Shown here: piece by piece, positions 50,201 through 59,756 of the stretch
Layout of the letters: each line of letters begins with the position of its first letter
How positions within the stretch are numbered: position 1 is the stretch's first letter
DNA from: Bacillota bacterium
Lineage (GTDB): Bacteria > Bacillota > Clostridia > Christensenellales > Christensenellaceae
Reading direction: 5' to 3'
Assembly (NCBI GenBank): GCA_023408315.1
Contig: JAEYKI010000020.1
Location: forward strand, 1 to 64,000
DNA length: 64,000 bases
Position numbers and translations under genes: made by a program
The notes under the pieces: generated by a model
What the model saw: the letters and a program-made list of their open reading frames with translations, nothing else
Told to the model about the DNA's origin: nothing
The model's database searches: none

Positions 50201-51378
50201 GGAGCATGGACCAATACATTGCCAGGCATATTGCCGATGTGCCGCCTTCCGGAATACGGAAGTTTTTTGATATCGCCAGCGAAATGAAAGACGTGATTTC
50301 ATTAAGCGTGGGCGAACCCGATTTTGTGACTCCGTGGAATATCCGGGAGACCGCAATATTTTCCATAGAGCACGGCAGCACGCACTATACTTCCAACTGG
50401 GGCACCATTGAGCTGCGCCGCCAGATTGCGAAGTATTTATCCGCAAGGTACGGCCTTGCCTACAATCCCAAAAACGAGGTAGTTGTAACGGTGGGCGCCA
50501 GCGAAGCGCTGGACCTTGTGTTCCGCGCGGTTATTGATCCGGGGGACGAGGTTCTGGTTCCCGCGCCGTCCTACGTTTCTTATATGCCGGGCGTACGCTT
50601 TGCGGGCGGCGTGCCGGTATGCATGGAAACAAAGGAAAAAGACGAGTTTAAGCTGACCGAGGAAATTGTGGCCCGCGCGGTTACAAGCAAAACAAAAGCC
50701 ATTGTGATCCCTTACCCCAACAACCCCACGGGCGCGACTATGACCAGGGACGAACTCTCCGCCCTGCGCAAGGTCATTATCAAACACGATCTGCTTGTAA
50801 TTTCGGACGAAATTTATTCCGAACTGACTTATGGCGGGACGCATGCGTCCATAGCGTCTTTTGAGGATATTTATCCCAGGTGTGTGGTTATCAACGGCTT
50901 TTCCAAGGCGTTTGCCATGACGGGATTCCGCCTGGGATTCGCGGCGGGGCCCCAGCCTGTGATTGCCGCAATGGTCAAGATTCACCAGTATTCCATGCTG
51001 GCGGCCAACACCATGAGCCAGACGGCCGGGGTGGAGGCCATAAGGCACGAGATGGATACAGGCTTTGCGCAGGTGGAAAAAATGCGCAAAAGCTACGACC
51101 AGCGCAGGCAATATATATTTAAATCTTTCAACGAGATTGGCCTGTCCTGCTTTGAACCCAAGGGAGCGTTTTATGTGTTTCCCAATATTACCAAATGCAA
51201 AATGCCCAGCGAAGAGTTTTGCAGCCGCCTGATTCATGAAAAACAAGTCGCCTGCGTGCCGGGTACGGCGTTTGGTGACGCGGGAGAAGGGTATATGCGC
51301 TGCTCCTATGCGGCGTCTGTAGAAAACATCAAAGAAGCTTTAAGAAGGATTGCAGAATTTGTAAATGAAAACAGCTAA
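50197..51378 (+). CDS. Class I aminotransferase (PatA/AlaT-like)
   Basis: 393 residues. MDQYIARHIADVPPSGIRKFFD at the start, SVGEPDFVTPWNIRE near 37, YPNNPTGATMTRDELS near 172, SDEIYSELTYGG near 205, and PLP lysine in NGFSKAFAMTGFRLGF near 232. Coupled with the preceding Lrp-type regulator by a four-base overlap; its last codons overlap the next gene by 14 bases. An in-frame ATG at 50206 is also possible. Amino-acid specificity is not visible. Confidence 0.92.
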   Translation: MRSMDQYIARHIADVPPSGIRKFFDIASEMKDVISLSVGEPDFVTPWNIRETAIFSIEHGSTHYTSNWGTIELRRQIAKYLSARYGLAYNPKNEVVVTVGASEALDLVFRAVIDPGDEVLVPAPSYVSYMPGVRFAGGVPVCMETKEKDEFKLTEEIVARAVTSKTKAIVIPYPNNPTGATMTRDELSALRKVIIKHDLLVISDEIYSELTYGGTHASIASFEDIYPRCVVINGFSKAFAMTGFRLGFAAGPQPVIAAMVKIHQYSMLAANTMSQTAGVEAIRHEMDTGFAQVEKMRKSYDQRRQYIFKSFNEIGLSCFEPKGAFYVFPNITKCKMPSEEFCSRLIHEKQVACVPGTAFGDAGEGYMRCSYAASVENIKEALRRIAEFVNENS

Positions 51379-52210
51379 AATATTGGCACTGGATCTGGAC
51401 GGCACCCTGGTACGCGAAGACCAGAGCGTCTCCGTTCAGGACATAGAGGCCATTGCGCGCGCGCAGAGGGCCGGTGTTACGGTGGTGGTTGCAACCGGAA
51501 GGATTTTTCCCACCGCAAAGGAAATTGTATCGAATATGCAGATTGGCACGCCCGTGATCTGTTCCAACGGCGCGGACGTTCGGTTTGAAAATAAAACCAT
51601 TTACAGCAGGACCATAGAGAACGCGTGGCTCAGGAGAGCATATGCGGAGATGGAACCATATTGCTTCTGCCGGTTTGTTTTTTGCGGAGACCATATTTAT
51701 TGCGAAAAGGGCAGCAGTCACGGGGAGCTTTTCCGCAAATGGGGGGTTGACCGTTATCAGGACCTGGTGGTTTTTTGCGATGACGCGGAAACCCTGATGC
51801 AAACGGTGGGAGACGGCGCCGTAAAGCTTCTGGCGTGTACGGAAGATGAGAACAAGCATGGGGAAATGCAGGCGCTCATTGATTCTTTTGGATATTTTGA
51901 TGCGGTAAAAGGCGAGAGGCTGCATTTTGAGCTAACCCGCAAAGGCGTGAATAAAGCCTCCGCGCTGGAGTTTCTGGCGGAACGCATGGGTGCCGGGATG
52001 CAGAATGTGATAGCCGTTGGGGATTCCACTAACGATCTTGAAATGATCCGGCGCGCAGGCGTAGGCATTGCCATGGGCAATTCCATGAAAGAAGTGCTGG
52101 CAGCCGCGGACGGCGTTACTTTGCCTGTATGGGAAAACGGCGTGGCCTATGCCATTGACCGGTATATTTTTGATGGGGAAAACGCCCCCGGCGTTGCTTC
52201 TGCGGGCTGA
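51365..52210 (+). CDS. HAD-superfamily Cof-type phosphatase
   Basis: 281 residues. LALDLDGTLVREDQSVS near residue 8 (nucleophile Asp), VVATGRIFPTA near 44, GVNKASALEFLAERMG near 195 (lysine) and AVGDSTNDLEMIRRAGVGIAMGNS near 220: the Cof/C2B layout. It removes phosphate from sugar phosphates or PLP-like compounds. It overlaps the aminotransferase gene by 14 bases, suggesting cotranslation; PLP homeostasis would fit but is speculative. Confidence 0.92.
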   Translation: MKTAKILALDLDGTLVREDQSVSVQDIEAIARAQRAGVTVVVATGRIFPTAKEIVSNMQIGTPVICSNGADVRFENKTIYSRTIENAWLRRAYAEMEPYCFCRFVFCGDHIYCEKGSSHGELFRKWGVDRYQDLVVFCDDAETLMQTVGDGAVKLLACTEDENKHGEMQALIDSFGYFDAVKGERLHFELTRKGVNKASALEFLAERMGAGMQNVIAVGDSTNDLEMIRRAGVGIAMGNSMKEVLAAADGVTLPVWENGVAYAIDRYIFDGENAPGVASAG

Positions 52211-52249
52211 AAAGTTTTTATTGGAGGCTGCTCGCCTTCAAACCACTTG

Positions 52250-52400
52250 CCAAAGGGACAATTGTCCCTTTGGAATCCGATTTGTTTAAAGCGCCGCTAT
52301 GCGGTGCTTTAGGACATAATATGACTATATTTTTCGGAGACATTAAAAGTCTTTTGCTTCTTTTCTTCAGAAAAGAAGTAGGGTATGGGGCAATGCCCCG
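52250..52400. repeat. Composite hairpin repeat, copy B
   Basis: A perfect palindrome CCAAAGGGACAA/TTGTCCCTTTGG (52250-52273) runs into TTTGGAATCC, then hairpin AAAGCGCCGC/GCGGTGCTTT (52288-52310), TTTTGCTTCTTTTCTT with AGAAAAGAAG (52351-52378) and GGGGCAATGCCCC (52387-52399). The order and several strings match copy A at 39105-39213. The remaining gap to trmL shows nothing else. Confidence 0.65.
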
Positions 52401-52493
52401 AAAAAAATTGCGTCAGTCTGTACACCATTTTAGCAAATGGTGTTTTTTAAATAATTCGTATCTGAATGGCATACAGATAGAAAAGAGGGATAC

Positions 52494-52958
52494 GTGCCAA
52501 TAAACGTAGTACTGGTGGAGCCCGAGATTCCACAGAATACCGGAAACATAGCGAGGACGTGCGTGGTAACAGGGTCCGCGTTGCACATAGTGGGACCCAT
52601 GGGATTCTCGCTGGACGAGAAGCACATCAAACGGGCGGGGCTGGACTACTGGCCTTACCTTAAGCTGTTTACATATGGGTGTATTGAAGAGCTTTGGGAG
52701 CAATACCCAGGTGGGGATTTTTATTATTTTACTACTAAGGCGGGCAAACGGTTTGACCAGGCGGTGTACGCGCCGGACAGCTTTTTGGTTTTGGGCAAGG
52801 AAACGGCGGGGCTGCCCCGGGGTATTTTGGAAAAGAACCCGGATAAGTGCGTGCGTATCCCCATGCTGGAGAACCACAGGTGCCTGAACCTTTCCAACGC
52901 TGCGGCTGTGGCGGTTTACGAGGCGTTGCGGCAGGGCGGGTATACGGGCTTAAAATAA
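52494..52958 (+). CDS. trmL: tRNA (cytidine/uridine-34-2'-O)-methyltransferase
   Basis: 154 residues, usual length for TrmL of the SPOUT class. INVVLVEPEIPQNTGNIARTC at the start, LHIVGPMGFSLDEKHIKRAGLDYW near 38, VLGKETAGLPR near 102, and IPMLENHRCLNLSNAAAVAVYEALRQ near 122 form the knot that binds S-adenosylmethionine. It methylates the wobble ribose of some leucine tRNAs. Start codon is GTG, with GAGGGA shortly upstream. Confidence 0.94.
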   Translation: MPINVVLVEPEIPQNTGNIARTCVVTGSALHIVGPMGFSLDEKHIKRAGLDYWPYLKLFTYGCIEELWEQYPGGDFYYFTTKAGKRFDQAVYAPDSFLVLGKETAGLPRGILEKNPDKCVRIPMLENHRCLNLSNAAAVAVYEALRQGGYTGLK

Positions 52959-52976
52959 CAGACCCATGGAGTTTAT

Positions 52977-54029
52977 ATGGATTTTTTGGATCTGGCCGTA
53001 TTGTTTGGCGGGCTTGGGCTTTTTTTATACGGAATCAAGCTGATGACCGGAGGCCTGGAAGCGGCGGCGGGCGACCGCCTGCGCAGCGGGCTTGGGCGCT
53101 TGTGCAGCAACCGCTTTTCGGCTGTGGCGTTGGGCACGGGCATTACGGCGGCCATCCAGAGCTCCGGCGCAACAAGCGTAATATTGATCGGCTTTGTGGA
53201 CGCCGGATTATTAACCCTGGAACAGGCATTTTTTGTGGGCATGGGCGCAAACATCGGCACAACCGTTACCGCACAGCTCATAGCGTTCAATTTTTTCAGA
53301 GTCGCCCCGCTTATCTTGTTTGCCGGGGTTGTGATGATATTTTTTATCAAAAAAAAGAGCATCCAGCTCATCGGGCAGATTATTGCCGGGCTTGGAATAC
53401 TGCTTACGGGCATGAGCATTATGTCCCAGGCGGTGATTCCCCTGAAAGAATGGCCGCCCTTTTTGCATATGTTATCTTCCTTCTCCAATCCTCTCAACGG
53501 TTTTCTTGCCGGATTTGCCGTAACTCTGGTGATCCAGAGTTCCAGCGCCACCATGGGCATTATGCAGGCGTTTGCCATGCAGGGCATTGTGGGCCTGGAC
53601 GAAACGGTGTATGTTGTGCTGGGCCTGAACGTGGGCACATGCATTATGCCTATTTTGGCCAGCGTGGGCAGCGGGGCAACGGCGAAGAAGACGGCCGTGG
53701 CCTTCTTTTTTTATAATCTGGTGGGCGCGGGGCTTTTTGCTGCGCTTATTCCCCTGTTTCCCATGGTTCGGTGGGTGGAATCCTGGTCTCCCGGAGACAT
53801 TGCCCGCCAGATCGCCAATTTTCACACGTTCTTTAATATCGCATCCGCCGTGTTTTTCATCGGGTTTCCGCAGGTGCTGACCGGACTGGCAAATATGGTG
53901 ATACGGGATACTTCGCCAAAACGCTCAAAATTAACAAATAAACCGGCACGCTTTTTGGAAGGCGCGGCAAAAAGGGACAAGCCAGCGTTTTATTTTTATT
54001 TGAACCGCAAAGTGCAAATACTAGCATAG
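52977..54029 (+). CDS. Na/Pi cotransporter-family protein (short form)
   Basis: 350 residues with about eight hydrophobic segments and the two inverted QSS repeats of the PNaS family: AIQSSGATSVILIGFVDAG near 60 and VIQSSSATMGIMQAFA near 180, plus GANIGTTVTAQ near 90. It lacks the C-terminal PhoU-like domain of longer relatives, ending in a basic tail. GGAG precedes the ATG. It probably moves phosphate with sodium, but no Pho box was seen upstream. Confidence 0.9.
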   Translation: MDFLDLAVLFGGLGLFLYGIKLMTGGLEAAAGDRLRSGLGRLCSNRFSAVALGTGITAAIQSSGATSVILIGFVDAGLLTLEQAFFVGMGANIGTTVTAQLIAFNFFRVAPLILFAGVVMIFFIKKKSIQLIGQIIAGLGILLTGMSIMSQAVIPLKEWPPFLHMLSSFSNPLNGFLAGFAVTLVIQSSSATMGIMQAFAMQGIVGLDETVYVVLGLNVGTCIMPILASVGSGATAKKTAVAFFFYNLVGAGLFAALIPLFPMVRWVESWSPGDIARQIANFHTFFNIASAVFFIGFPQVLTGLANMVIRDTSPKRSKLTNKPARFLEGAAKRDKPAFYFYLNRKVQILA

Positions 54030-54040
54030 TCAAGTTTTTC

Positions 54041-54069
54041 TTGATTTATTGAGGTAAATTCTATAGAAT
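54041..54069 (+). promoter_or_regulatory. Promoter of the pgk-tpiA-gpmI cluster
   Basis: TTGATT (54041-54046), 17 bases, TAGAAT (54064-54069), about 60 bases before pgk. Confidence 0.6.
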
Positions 54070-54129
54070 AATCAGTATAAAAGCTGTTATTATATCTGAA
54101 TTTTATTTGCTTAAAGGAGTAATAGAAAT

Positions 54130-55314
54130 ATGGCGAAAAAAACTGTTCGGGATATTGATGTAAGCGGCAAAAAAGTTTTGATGCGGGTTGACTTTAATGT
54201 TCCGTTAAATGAAAAAAAGGAAATTACGGACGATACGCGCATAGCGGCGGCAATACCTACTATCCGCTATTTGCTGGAGAATAAAGCGAAGCTGATCCTG
54301 TGTTCGCATCTGGGCAGGCCCAAGGGCGTAGCCAATCCGGATTTCTCGCTGTCTCCCGTTGTCGCCACCCTGGAAAAACTGGCGGGAACAAAGGTGATCT
54401 TCGCCAAGGATTGCATAGGCCCTGAAGCGGAAAAAGCAGTATCCGAATTAAAGGAAGGCCAGATTGTACTGCTGGAAAACCTGCGCTTTCACAAACAGGA
54501 GACCGAAAACGACGCTGGTTTCTCCAAACAGCTTGCTGCCCTTGCGGACGTATACGTAAACGACGCGTTTGGCACCGCGCACAGGGCGCATGCCTCCACG
54601 GTGGGCGTAACCGCTTATCTGCCTTCGGCCTGCGGCTTTTTGATCCAGAAGGAACTGGAATTTTTGGGCGGCGCGCTGGAAAACCCGGAGCGTCCCTTTA
54701 TTGCTATTTTGGGCGGCGCAAAAGTGGCCGACAAAATTGGCGTGATTGAAAATTTGATGAAAAAGGCCGATACCATTATTATAGGCGGGGGCATGGCGCA
54801 TACATTTGTGGCAGCGCAGGGGCATAAAATAGGCACGTCCCTGTTTGATCCGTCAACTCTGGAAACTGCCAAAGCCATTATTGCGGATGCGAAAATGAAG
54901 GGCATCAAACTGCTGTTGCCCGTGGACTATGTGGTAGCAAGCGAATTCTCCGCAGACGCGCAGTCAACCATCGTTCCCGTGGAATCCATTCCGGATGATA
55001 TGATGGCTCTTGATATCGGGCCTTCCAGCCGGATGCTGTTTGCAACGGAGATCAAATCTGCAAAAACCATTATTTGGAACGGACCCATGGGCGTGTTTGA
55101 GTTCCCGCAATTTGCAAACGGAACCAAGGCTGTTGCCCAAGCGCTCTCCGAAGCGCAGGGGATCACCATTATCGGTGGGGGAGACAGTGCGGCCGCGGTG
55201 AAGAAGCTGGGTTTTGCGGATAAAATGACGCATATCTCCACAGGCGGCGGCGCTTCGCTGGAATACCTGGAAGGCATTGAACTGCCGGGCATTGCGGCGC
55301 TAAACGATCAATAA
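54130..55314 (+). CDS. pgk: Phosphoglycerate kinase
   Basis: 394 residues. RVDFNVPLN near 20, SHLGRPKG near 58, NDAFGTAHRAHAST near 145, LGGAKVADKIGVIENLM near 196, and the nucleotide loop GGGDSAAAV near 350. It makes ATP from 1,3-bisphosphoglycerate in glycolysis. AAAGGAG precedes the ATG. First gene of a glycolytic run with tpiA and gpmI; gap is not adjacent in this window. Confidence 0.98.
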   Translation: MAKKTVRDIDVSGKKVLMRVDFNVPLNEKKEITDDTRIAAAIPTIRYLLENKAKLILCSHLGRPKGVANPDFSLSPVVATLEKLAGTKVIFAKDCIGPEAEKAVSELKEGQIVLLENLRFHKQETENDAGFSKQLAALADVYVNDAFGTAHRAHASTVGVTAYLPSACGFLIQKELEFLGGALENPERPFIAILGGAKVADKIGVIENLMKKADTIIIGGGMAHTFVAAQGHKIGTSLFDPSTLETAKAIIADAKMKGIKLLLPVDYVVASEFSADAQSTIVPVESIPDDMMALDIGPSSRMLFATEIKSAKTIIWNGPMGVFEFPQFANGTKAVAQALSEAQGITIIGGGDSAAAVKKLGFADKMTHISTGGGASLEYLEGIELPGIAALNDQ

Positions 55315-55327
55315 TAGTGTATAAAAA

Positions 55328-55351
55328 CCTGCCCTTCGAAAGAAGGGCAGG
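55328..55351 (+). promoter_or_regulatory. Hairpin between pgk and tpiA
   Basis: CCTGCCCTTC-GAAA-GAAGGGCAGG: perfect 10-bp stem with a GNRA-type loop and only a weak U tract, so more likely partial termination or mRNA stabilisation. Confidence 0.7.
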
Positions 55352-55389
55352 TCAATTTTAAAGTTTAGTATTGGGAGAATAAAGATTCA

Positions 55390-56133
55390 ATGAGGAAAGC
55401 AATTATAGCAGGAAATTGGAAGATGAACAAAACGCCCCAGGAAGCGGCTGCCCTGATAGAGGAATTAAAACCCCTGGTAGCGGACGCAAAGGCGGAAGTA
55501 GTTGTTTGTCCTCCTTTTGTTTGCCTGGATGCGGCTGCAAAAGCGCTGGCGGGAAGCAACATCCATCTGGGCGCGCAGAACATCCATTTTGAAAAAAGCG
55601 GCGCTTATACCGGAGAAGTCTCCGCGGATATGCTGCTGGCGCTGGGCGTGGAATACGTGATTATCGGCCACTCCGAGCGCAGACAGTATTTTGCGGAAAC
55701 GGATGACACCGTAAACAAAAAAACGAAGGCGGCTTTGGCAGCAGGTCTTGTGCCCATCATCTGTGTGGGCGAAACTCTGGAACAGAGGGAAAAGGGGATT
55801 ACCACAGAAGTGGTGAAGCTGCAGACCAAACTGGCGCTGGAAGGCCTTACGGCATCCGAAGTCGCGGGGCTGGTGGTTGCCTATGAACCCATCTGGGCCA
55901 TTGGAACAGGCAAAACCGCAACCAGCCAGGACGCGAATGAAACAATCAAATGCATTCGCAGCGCGGTTGCCGAGGTATACGGCGAAGCTTCGCAAAGCAT
56001 CCGCATTCAGTATGGCGGTTCCATGAACCCAAAGAACGCCACTGAGCTGATGGCCATGCCCGATATTGACGGCGGACTGATTGGCGGGGCAAGCCTGAAA
56101 GCGGAAGACTTTTCCCGTGTTGTGAACTATTAA
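55390..56133 (+). CDS. tpiA: Triosephosphate isomerase
   Basis: 247 residues. AGNWKMNKTP near 8 (Asn, Lys), IGHSERRQYF near 93 (His), AYEPIWAIGTGKTA near 162 (Glu), and IQYGGSMNPKN near 206. It interconverts the two triose phosphates. GGGAG precedes the ATG; gpmI begins eight bases after its stop. Confidence 0.98.
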   Translation: MRKAIIAGNWKMNKTPQEAAALIEELKPLVADAKAEVVVCPPFVCLDAAAKALAGSNIHLGAQNIHFEKSGAYTGEVSADMLLALGVEYVIIGHSERRQYFAETDDTVNKKTKAALAAGLVPIICVGETLEQREKGITTEVVKLQTKLALEGLTASEVAGLVVAYEPIWAIGTGKTATSQDANETIKCIRSAVAEVYGEASQSIRIQYGGSMNPKNATELMAMPDIDGGLIGGASLKAEDFSRVVNY

Positions 56134-56141
56134 GGAGAACT

Positions 56142-57698
56142 ATGAGAGACAACTTTACAGCTTTAATCATCATGGATGGATTCGGCCTGGCGTCTCCGGC
56201 GCCCGGGAACGCGATCAGCGAAGTGACCGCGCCGCATGTGCTGCAACTGATGAAAGACTATCCATCCACCCAGATTGGCGCAAGCGGGCTTTCGGTGGGT
56301 TTGCCGGACGGGCAGATGGGCAATTCGGAAGTGGGGCATTTAAACATTGGCGCAGGCAGGGTGGTTTACCAGGAACTCACGCGAATCACCAAGGCGATTG
56401 CGGACGGAGATTTTTTTGAAAACGCCGTGCTCCTGGGCGCGATAGACCATGCTCTGCAAACAGGCACGGACCTGCACCTGTTTGGCCTTGTTTCGGACGG
56501 CGGGGTGCACAGCCACCAGGAACACCTGTATGCGCTGCTTGCGCTTGCAAAGAAAAAAGGCATAGGCGGCAGAACCTATATCCACTGCCTGATGGACGGG
56601 CGCGACGTGCCGCCGGACAGCGGCAAAGGCTATATTGAGAAACTGGAAGCAAAAATAAAGGAAATAGGCGCGGGCCAGATTGCAACGGTGATGGGCCGGT
56701 ATTACGCCATGGACCGCGACAACCGCTGGGAGCGCGTGGAAAAGGCATACAGCGCGATGGCGCTGGGCGAAGGCCTGACGGCTCCGGATGCGGTTGCCGC
56801 CATGCAGAAATCCTATGACCGTAAGGAAATGGATGAATTCGTCGTTCCAACCGTGATTGTGAAGGACGGCAAACCGGTCGTCACAATCAAGAAGGACGAC
56901 GCCTTGATCTGCTTCAACTTCCGCCCGGACCGGGCAAGGGAGATTGCGCGTACGTTTATTCAACCGGACTTCACGGGCTTTGTGCGCAAGAATGGCTATT
57001 TTAATGTGTATTATGTTTGCATGACCCAGTACGACGCCACGTTTACCGCCTTCCCGGGCGTGCATGTGGCCCACCAGCCGCAGTCTTTGGAAAACACGCT
57101 GGGCGAGTATTTAAGCTCCCTTGGCAAAACGCAGTTCCGCATTGCGGAGACCGAGAAATACGCGCATGTTACCTTCTTTTTCAACGGCGGCGTGGAGAAA
57201 CCGAATCCCGGCGAAGACCGGGTGCTGATTCCTTCGCCCAAGGTTGCGACGTACGACCTGCAGCCCGAGATGAGCGCTTACGAGGTAACGGACAAAGCGG
57301 TTGAACTGATAGAATCCGGCAAGTATGACATGATGATCCTCAACTTTGCAAACTGCGATATGGTGGGGCATACCGGCGTTCTGGCAGCCGCGCAGCAGGC
57401 GGTGCGCACGGTTGACAAATGCGTGCGGCGGATTGTGGACGCAATCCTGAAGATAAACGGAAGCGTTGTTATCACTGCGGACCACGGAAACGCGGATGAG
57501 ATGATAGACCCGGAAAACGGCGGCCCGTTTACCGCGCACACCACCAACCCCGTGCCCTGCATCTTGGTATCGAACAAATACAAGGGTGCGGCGTTGCGGC
57601 CGGGCGGCATATTGGCGGACCTCGCGCCCACGTTGCTGGATATTATGCAGATACCCAAGCCCGCGGAGATGACGGGGACTTCTTTGATTCAAAAATGA
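56142..57698 (+). CDS. gpmI: 2,3-bisphosphoglycerate-independent phosphoglycerate mutase
   Basis: 518 residues. LIIMDGFGLA near 8 (metal Asp), MGNSEVGHLNIGAGR near 60 (catalytic serine), GLVSDGGVHSHQEH near 112, MGRYYAMDRDNRWERV near 183, NFRPDRAREI near 260, and NCDMVGHTG and TADHGNADEM near 400-450. Manganese-dependent mutase of lower glycolysis. AAGGAG precedes the ATG. It shares the alkaline phosphatase fold with two other proteins here. Confidence 0.98.
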   Translation: MRDNFTALIIMDGFGLASPAPGNAISEVTAPHVLQLMKDYPSTQIGASGLSVGLPDGQMGNSEVGHLNIGAGRVVYQELTRITKAIADGDFFENAVLLGAIDHALQTGTDLHLFGLVSDGGVHSHQEHLYALLALAKKKGIGGRTYIHCLMDGRDVPPDSGKGYIEKLEAKIKEIGAGQIATVMGRYYAMDRDNRWERVEKAYSAMALGEGLTAPDAVAAMQKSYDRKEMDEFVVPTVIVKDGKPVVTIKKDDALICFNFRPDRAREIARTFIQPDFTGFVRKNGYFNVYYVCMTQYDATFTAFPGVHVAHQPQSLENTLGEYLSSLGKTQFRIAETEKYAHVTFFFNGGVEKPNPGEDRVLIPSPKVATYDLQPEMSAYEVTDKAVELIESGKYDMMILNFANCDMVGHTGVLAAAQQAVRTVDKCVRRIVDAILKINGSVVITADHGNADEMIDPENGGPFTAHTTNPVPCILVSNKYKGAALRPGGILADLAPTLLDIMQIPKPAEMTGTSLIQK

Positions 57699-57708
57699 AA
57701 ATTTTGGC

Positions 57709-57732
57709 CCCGGCTGCCGCAAAGCAGCCGGG
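57709..57732 (+). terminator. Hairpin after gpmI
   Basis: CCCGGCTGC...GCAGCCGGG, nine-bp stem, followed by CATAAAAA rather than T residues on the plus strand; probable end of the glycolytic transcript. Confidence 0.6.
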
Positions 57733-57789
57733 CATAAAAACGAAATACACGCGATTTCAAATCGATAATATAATAAGGGGGAGATACCT

Positions 57790-58200
57790 ATGATTCAGTT
57801 GATTTATTCTGAAAAGGGAACCGGAAAAACAAAGAGGCTGATTGACATTGCAAACGCAGATATGAAGCAGGCCAAGGGAGACGTGGTGTTTATTGACGAC
57901 GACAAACGTTACATGTACGACGTGGTGCACCAGATCCGTTTTGTGGATGTGACCGAATACAAAATCAGCGGCTGCGAGGAATTCTACGGTTTTCTGTGCG
58001 GCATGGTATCGCAGAATTTTGATATTGAAGCCATTTACATTGACGCCTTTTTAAAGATCATCAAAAAGGGCGTAGGAGAAATAGAAGACCTGATGAAAAA
58101 AATTGAGGAGCTTTGCGGCAAGAACAACATTAAAGCGGTGATTATTGTCAGCGCAGATCCAAAAACCGCCCCCGATTACATGAAGAAATTTATCATCTGA
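57790..58200 (+). CDS. Small P-loop protein of unknown function
   Basis: 136 residues. An N-terminal P-loop-like SEKGTGKTKR at residues 7-16 (serine replaces the first glycine of Walker A), a following strand DVVFIDDDKRYMYDV, a Walker-B-like IEAIYIDAFLKII near 82, and a third strand KAVIIVSADP near 117. This is a reduced ASCE-type core. It is often labelled PilT-like in clostridia, without evidence for motility. AAGGGGGAG precedes the ATG. It lies alone between the glycolytic genes and thrC with a hairpin after it. Confidence 0.72.
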   Translation: MIQLIYSEKGTGKTKRLIDIANADMKQAKGDVVFIDDDKRYMYDVVHQIRFVDVTEYKISGCEEFYGFLCGMVSQNFDIEAIYIDAFLKIIKKGVGEIEDLMKKIEELCGKNNIKAVIIVSADPKTAPDYMKKFII

Positions 58201-58217
58201 GCAACCTGAAACTTGCA

Positions 58218-58243
58218 GAAAGGCCCCTCTCAGGGGTTCTTTC
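58218..58243 (+). terminator. Weak terminator after the P-loop gene
   Basis: GAAAGGCCCCT-CTC-AGGGGTTCTTTC imperfect stem, then GGTTGTT; modest. Confidence 0.55.
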
Positions 58244-58265
58244 GGTTGTTCAAACGGAGAAAAAA

Positions 58266-59756
58266 ATGAAAGTTATCAGCACTAGAAATAAAAAAGAAGA
58301 GATGCCCGCGCTGGATGCGGTGCTAAAAGGCATTGCCGCTGACGGCGGGCTGTTTGTGCCGCTGGATTTTCCCTGCTTGGACCTGAACGGCATTGTGAAA
58401 ACAGCTTCAAAGGGATATCCGGCCCTGGCTTCGGAGGTTCTGTCCGCCTATATAGACCTTTCAAAGGAAGAGCTAGAAATCCTGGCGGCGGAAGCATATG
58501 CAAGCTTTGATACAAAAGAAGTGGTGCCGCTCTCCTGCGTGGACAACGCGTGTGTTATGGAGCTGTGGCATGGGCCGACTCTGGCTTTTAAGGATATGGC
58601 CCTGCAGGTGCTGCCCAGGCTGCTGCAAAAAGCGATGGCACGGCAGACGGACGGCAGGAAGGTGCTTATTTTGACAGCTACCTCCGGCGATACGGGAAAA
58701 GCCGCTATGGATGGGTTTGCGGATGTGGACGGCACGGCCATAGTGGTGTTTTACCCCAGCGAGGGCGTATCTGATATGCAGAAGCTGCAGATGGTAACCC
58801 AGGAGGGCGGGAACGTATGCGCCTGCGCGGTGCACGGCAACTTTGACGACGCGCAAAACGGCGTAAAGGAGTTGTTTGCCAACCCGGATTTCAACCGGCA
58901 GATGCGCCAAGCCGGTTACGACCTGTCTTCCGCCAACTCCATTAATTTTGGCAGGCTGGTTCCGCAGGTTGCTTATTATGTGTACGCGTATGCAAAGCTG
59001 GTATTGGAGGAGAAAATAAAATGCGGGTCCCCCATCAACGTGGTGGTTCCCACAGGCAACTTTGGCAATATATTGGCAGCGTATTACGCCAAGCAGATGG
59101 GGCTGCCCATCCGCAGGCTTGTTTGCGCCTCCAACCGAAACAACGTTTTAACGGATTTTTTTCATAAAGGCGAATACACAGCCAGGAGAACTTTTTACAA
59201 GACAATGTCCCCCTCTATGGATATTTTGATCTCCAGTAATTTGGAGAGGCTTTTGTTTGAGCTTTGCGGCCGGGATGAAGCGCAGGTATCCGCGTGGATG
59301 GCCGCCCTGAAAAAAGAGGGAAGATATGAGGTTCCGGCTGCTGTGGTGGATAAAATGCAGCGGGATTTCTGGGCAGGCTACTGCGACGACGGGCGGACGG
59401 GCGAGACCATCAAACAGGTGTACGGAGAATACGGTTATCTGCTGGATACGCACACGGCCGTTGCCTGGGCGGTGTATGAGGATTACAAAAAAGTGACGGG
59501 GGAGGACATTCCCACTGTAATCGCTTCCACCGCCAATCCGTTTAAGTTTGTGCCCGACGTGCTGCGTTCGCTCACCGGGGAAGAGACGGGAGACGATATT
59601 TTTGGGGCCGCGCAGAAACTGGCTGAGGTATCCAAATCCGCCGTTCCGGATAAAATTACGGAGCTTAAAACCAAGCCTGTGCTGCACCATGGGGCTGTGA
59701 AAAAAAGCGGGCTTGCGGACGTGATTATCAAGTTCGTGGAGGCGCAGAATGGCTGA
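58266..59756 (+). CDS. thrC: Threonine synthase
   Basis: 496 residues, the long (group 1) form. WHGPTLAFKDMALQVL near 103 with the PLP lysine in FKD, TATSGDTGKAAMDGF near 138, NSINFGRLVPQ near 224, VVPTGNFGNILAAYYAKQMG near 262, and STANPFKFVPDVL near 424. It turns O-phosphohomoserine into threonine and phosphate. GGAG precedes the ATG. Its last codons overlap trpS by eight bases. Confidence 0.97.
   Translation: MKVISTRNKKEEMPALDAVLKGIAADGGLFVPLDFPCLDLNGIVKTASKGYPALASEVLSAYIDLSKEELEILAAEAYASFDTKEVVPLSCVDNACVMELWHGPTLAFKDMALQVLPRLLQKAMARQTDGRKVLILTATSGDTGKAAMDGFADVDGTAIVVFYPSEGVSDMQKLQMVTQEGGNVCACAVHGNFDDAQNGVKELFANPDFNRQMRQAGYDLSSANSINFGRLVPQVAYYVYAYAKLVLEEKIKCGSPINVVVPTGNFGNILAAYYAKQMGLPIRRLVCASNRNNVLTDFFHKGEYTARRTFYKTMSPSMDILISSNLERLLFELCGRDEAQVSAWMAALKKEGRYEVPAAVVDKMQRDFWAGYCDDGRTGETIKQVYGEYGYLLDTHTAVAWAVYEDYKKVTGEDIPTVIASTANPFKFVPDVLRSLTGEETGDDIFGAAQKLAEVSKSAVPDKITELKTKPVLHHGAVKKSGLADVIIKFVEAQNG

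Noticed and set aside
58200..58265. Possible T-box or trp leader before thrC-trpS
   Set aside because: The gap is only 65 bases and holds a weak hairpin; no T-box motif or Trp-rich leader peptide is present.
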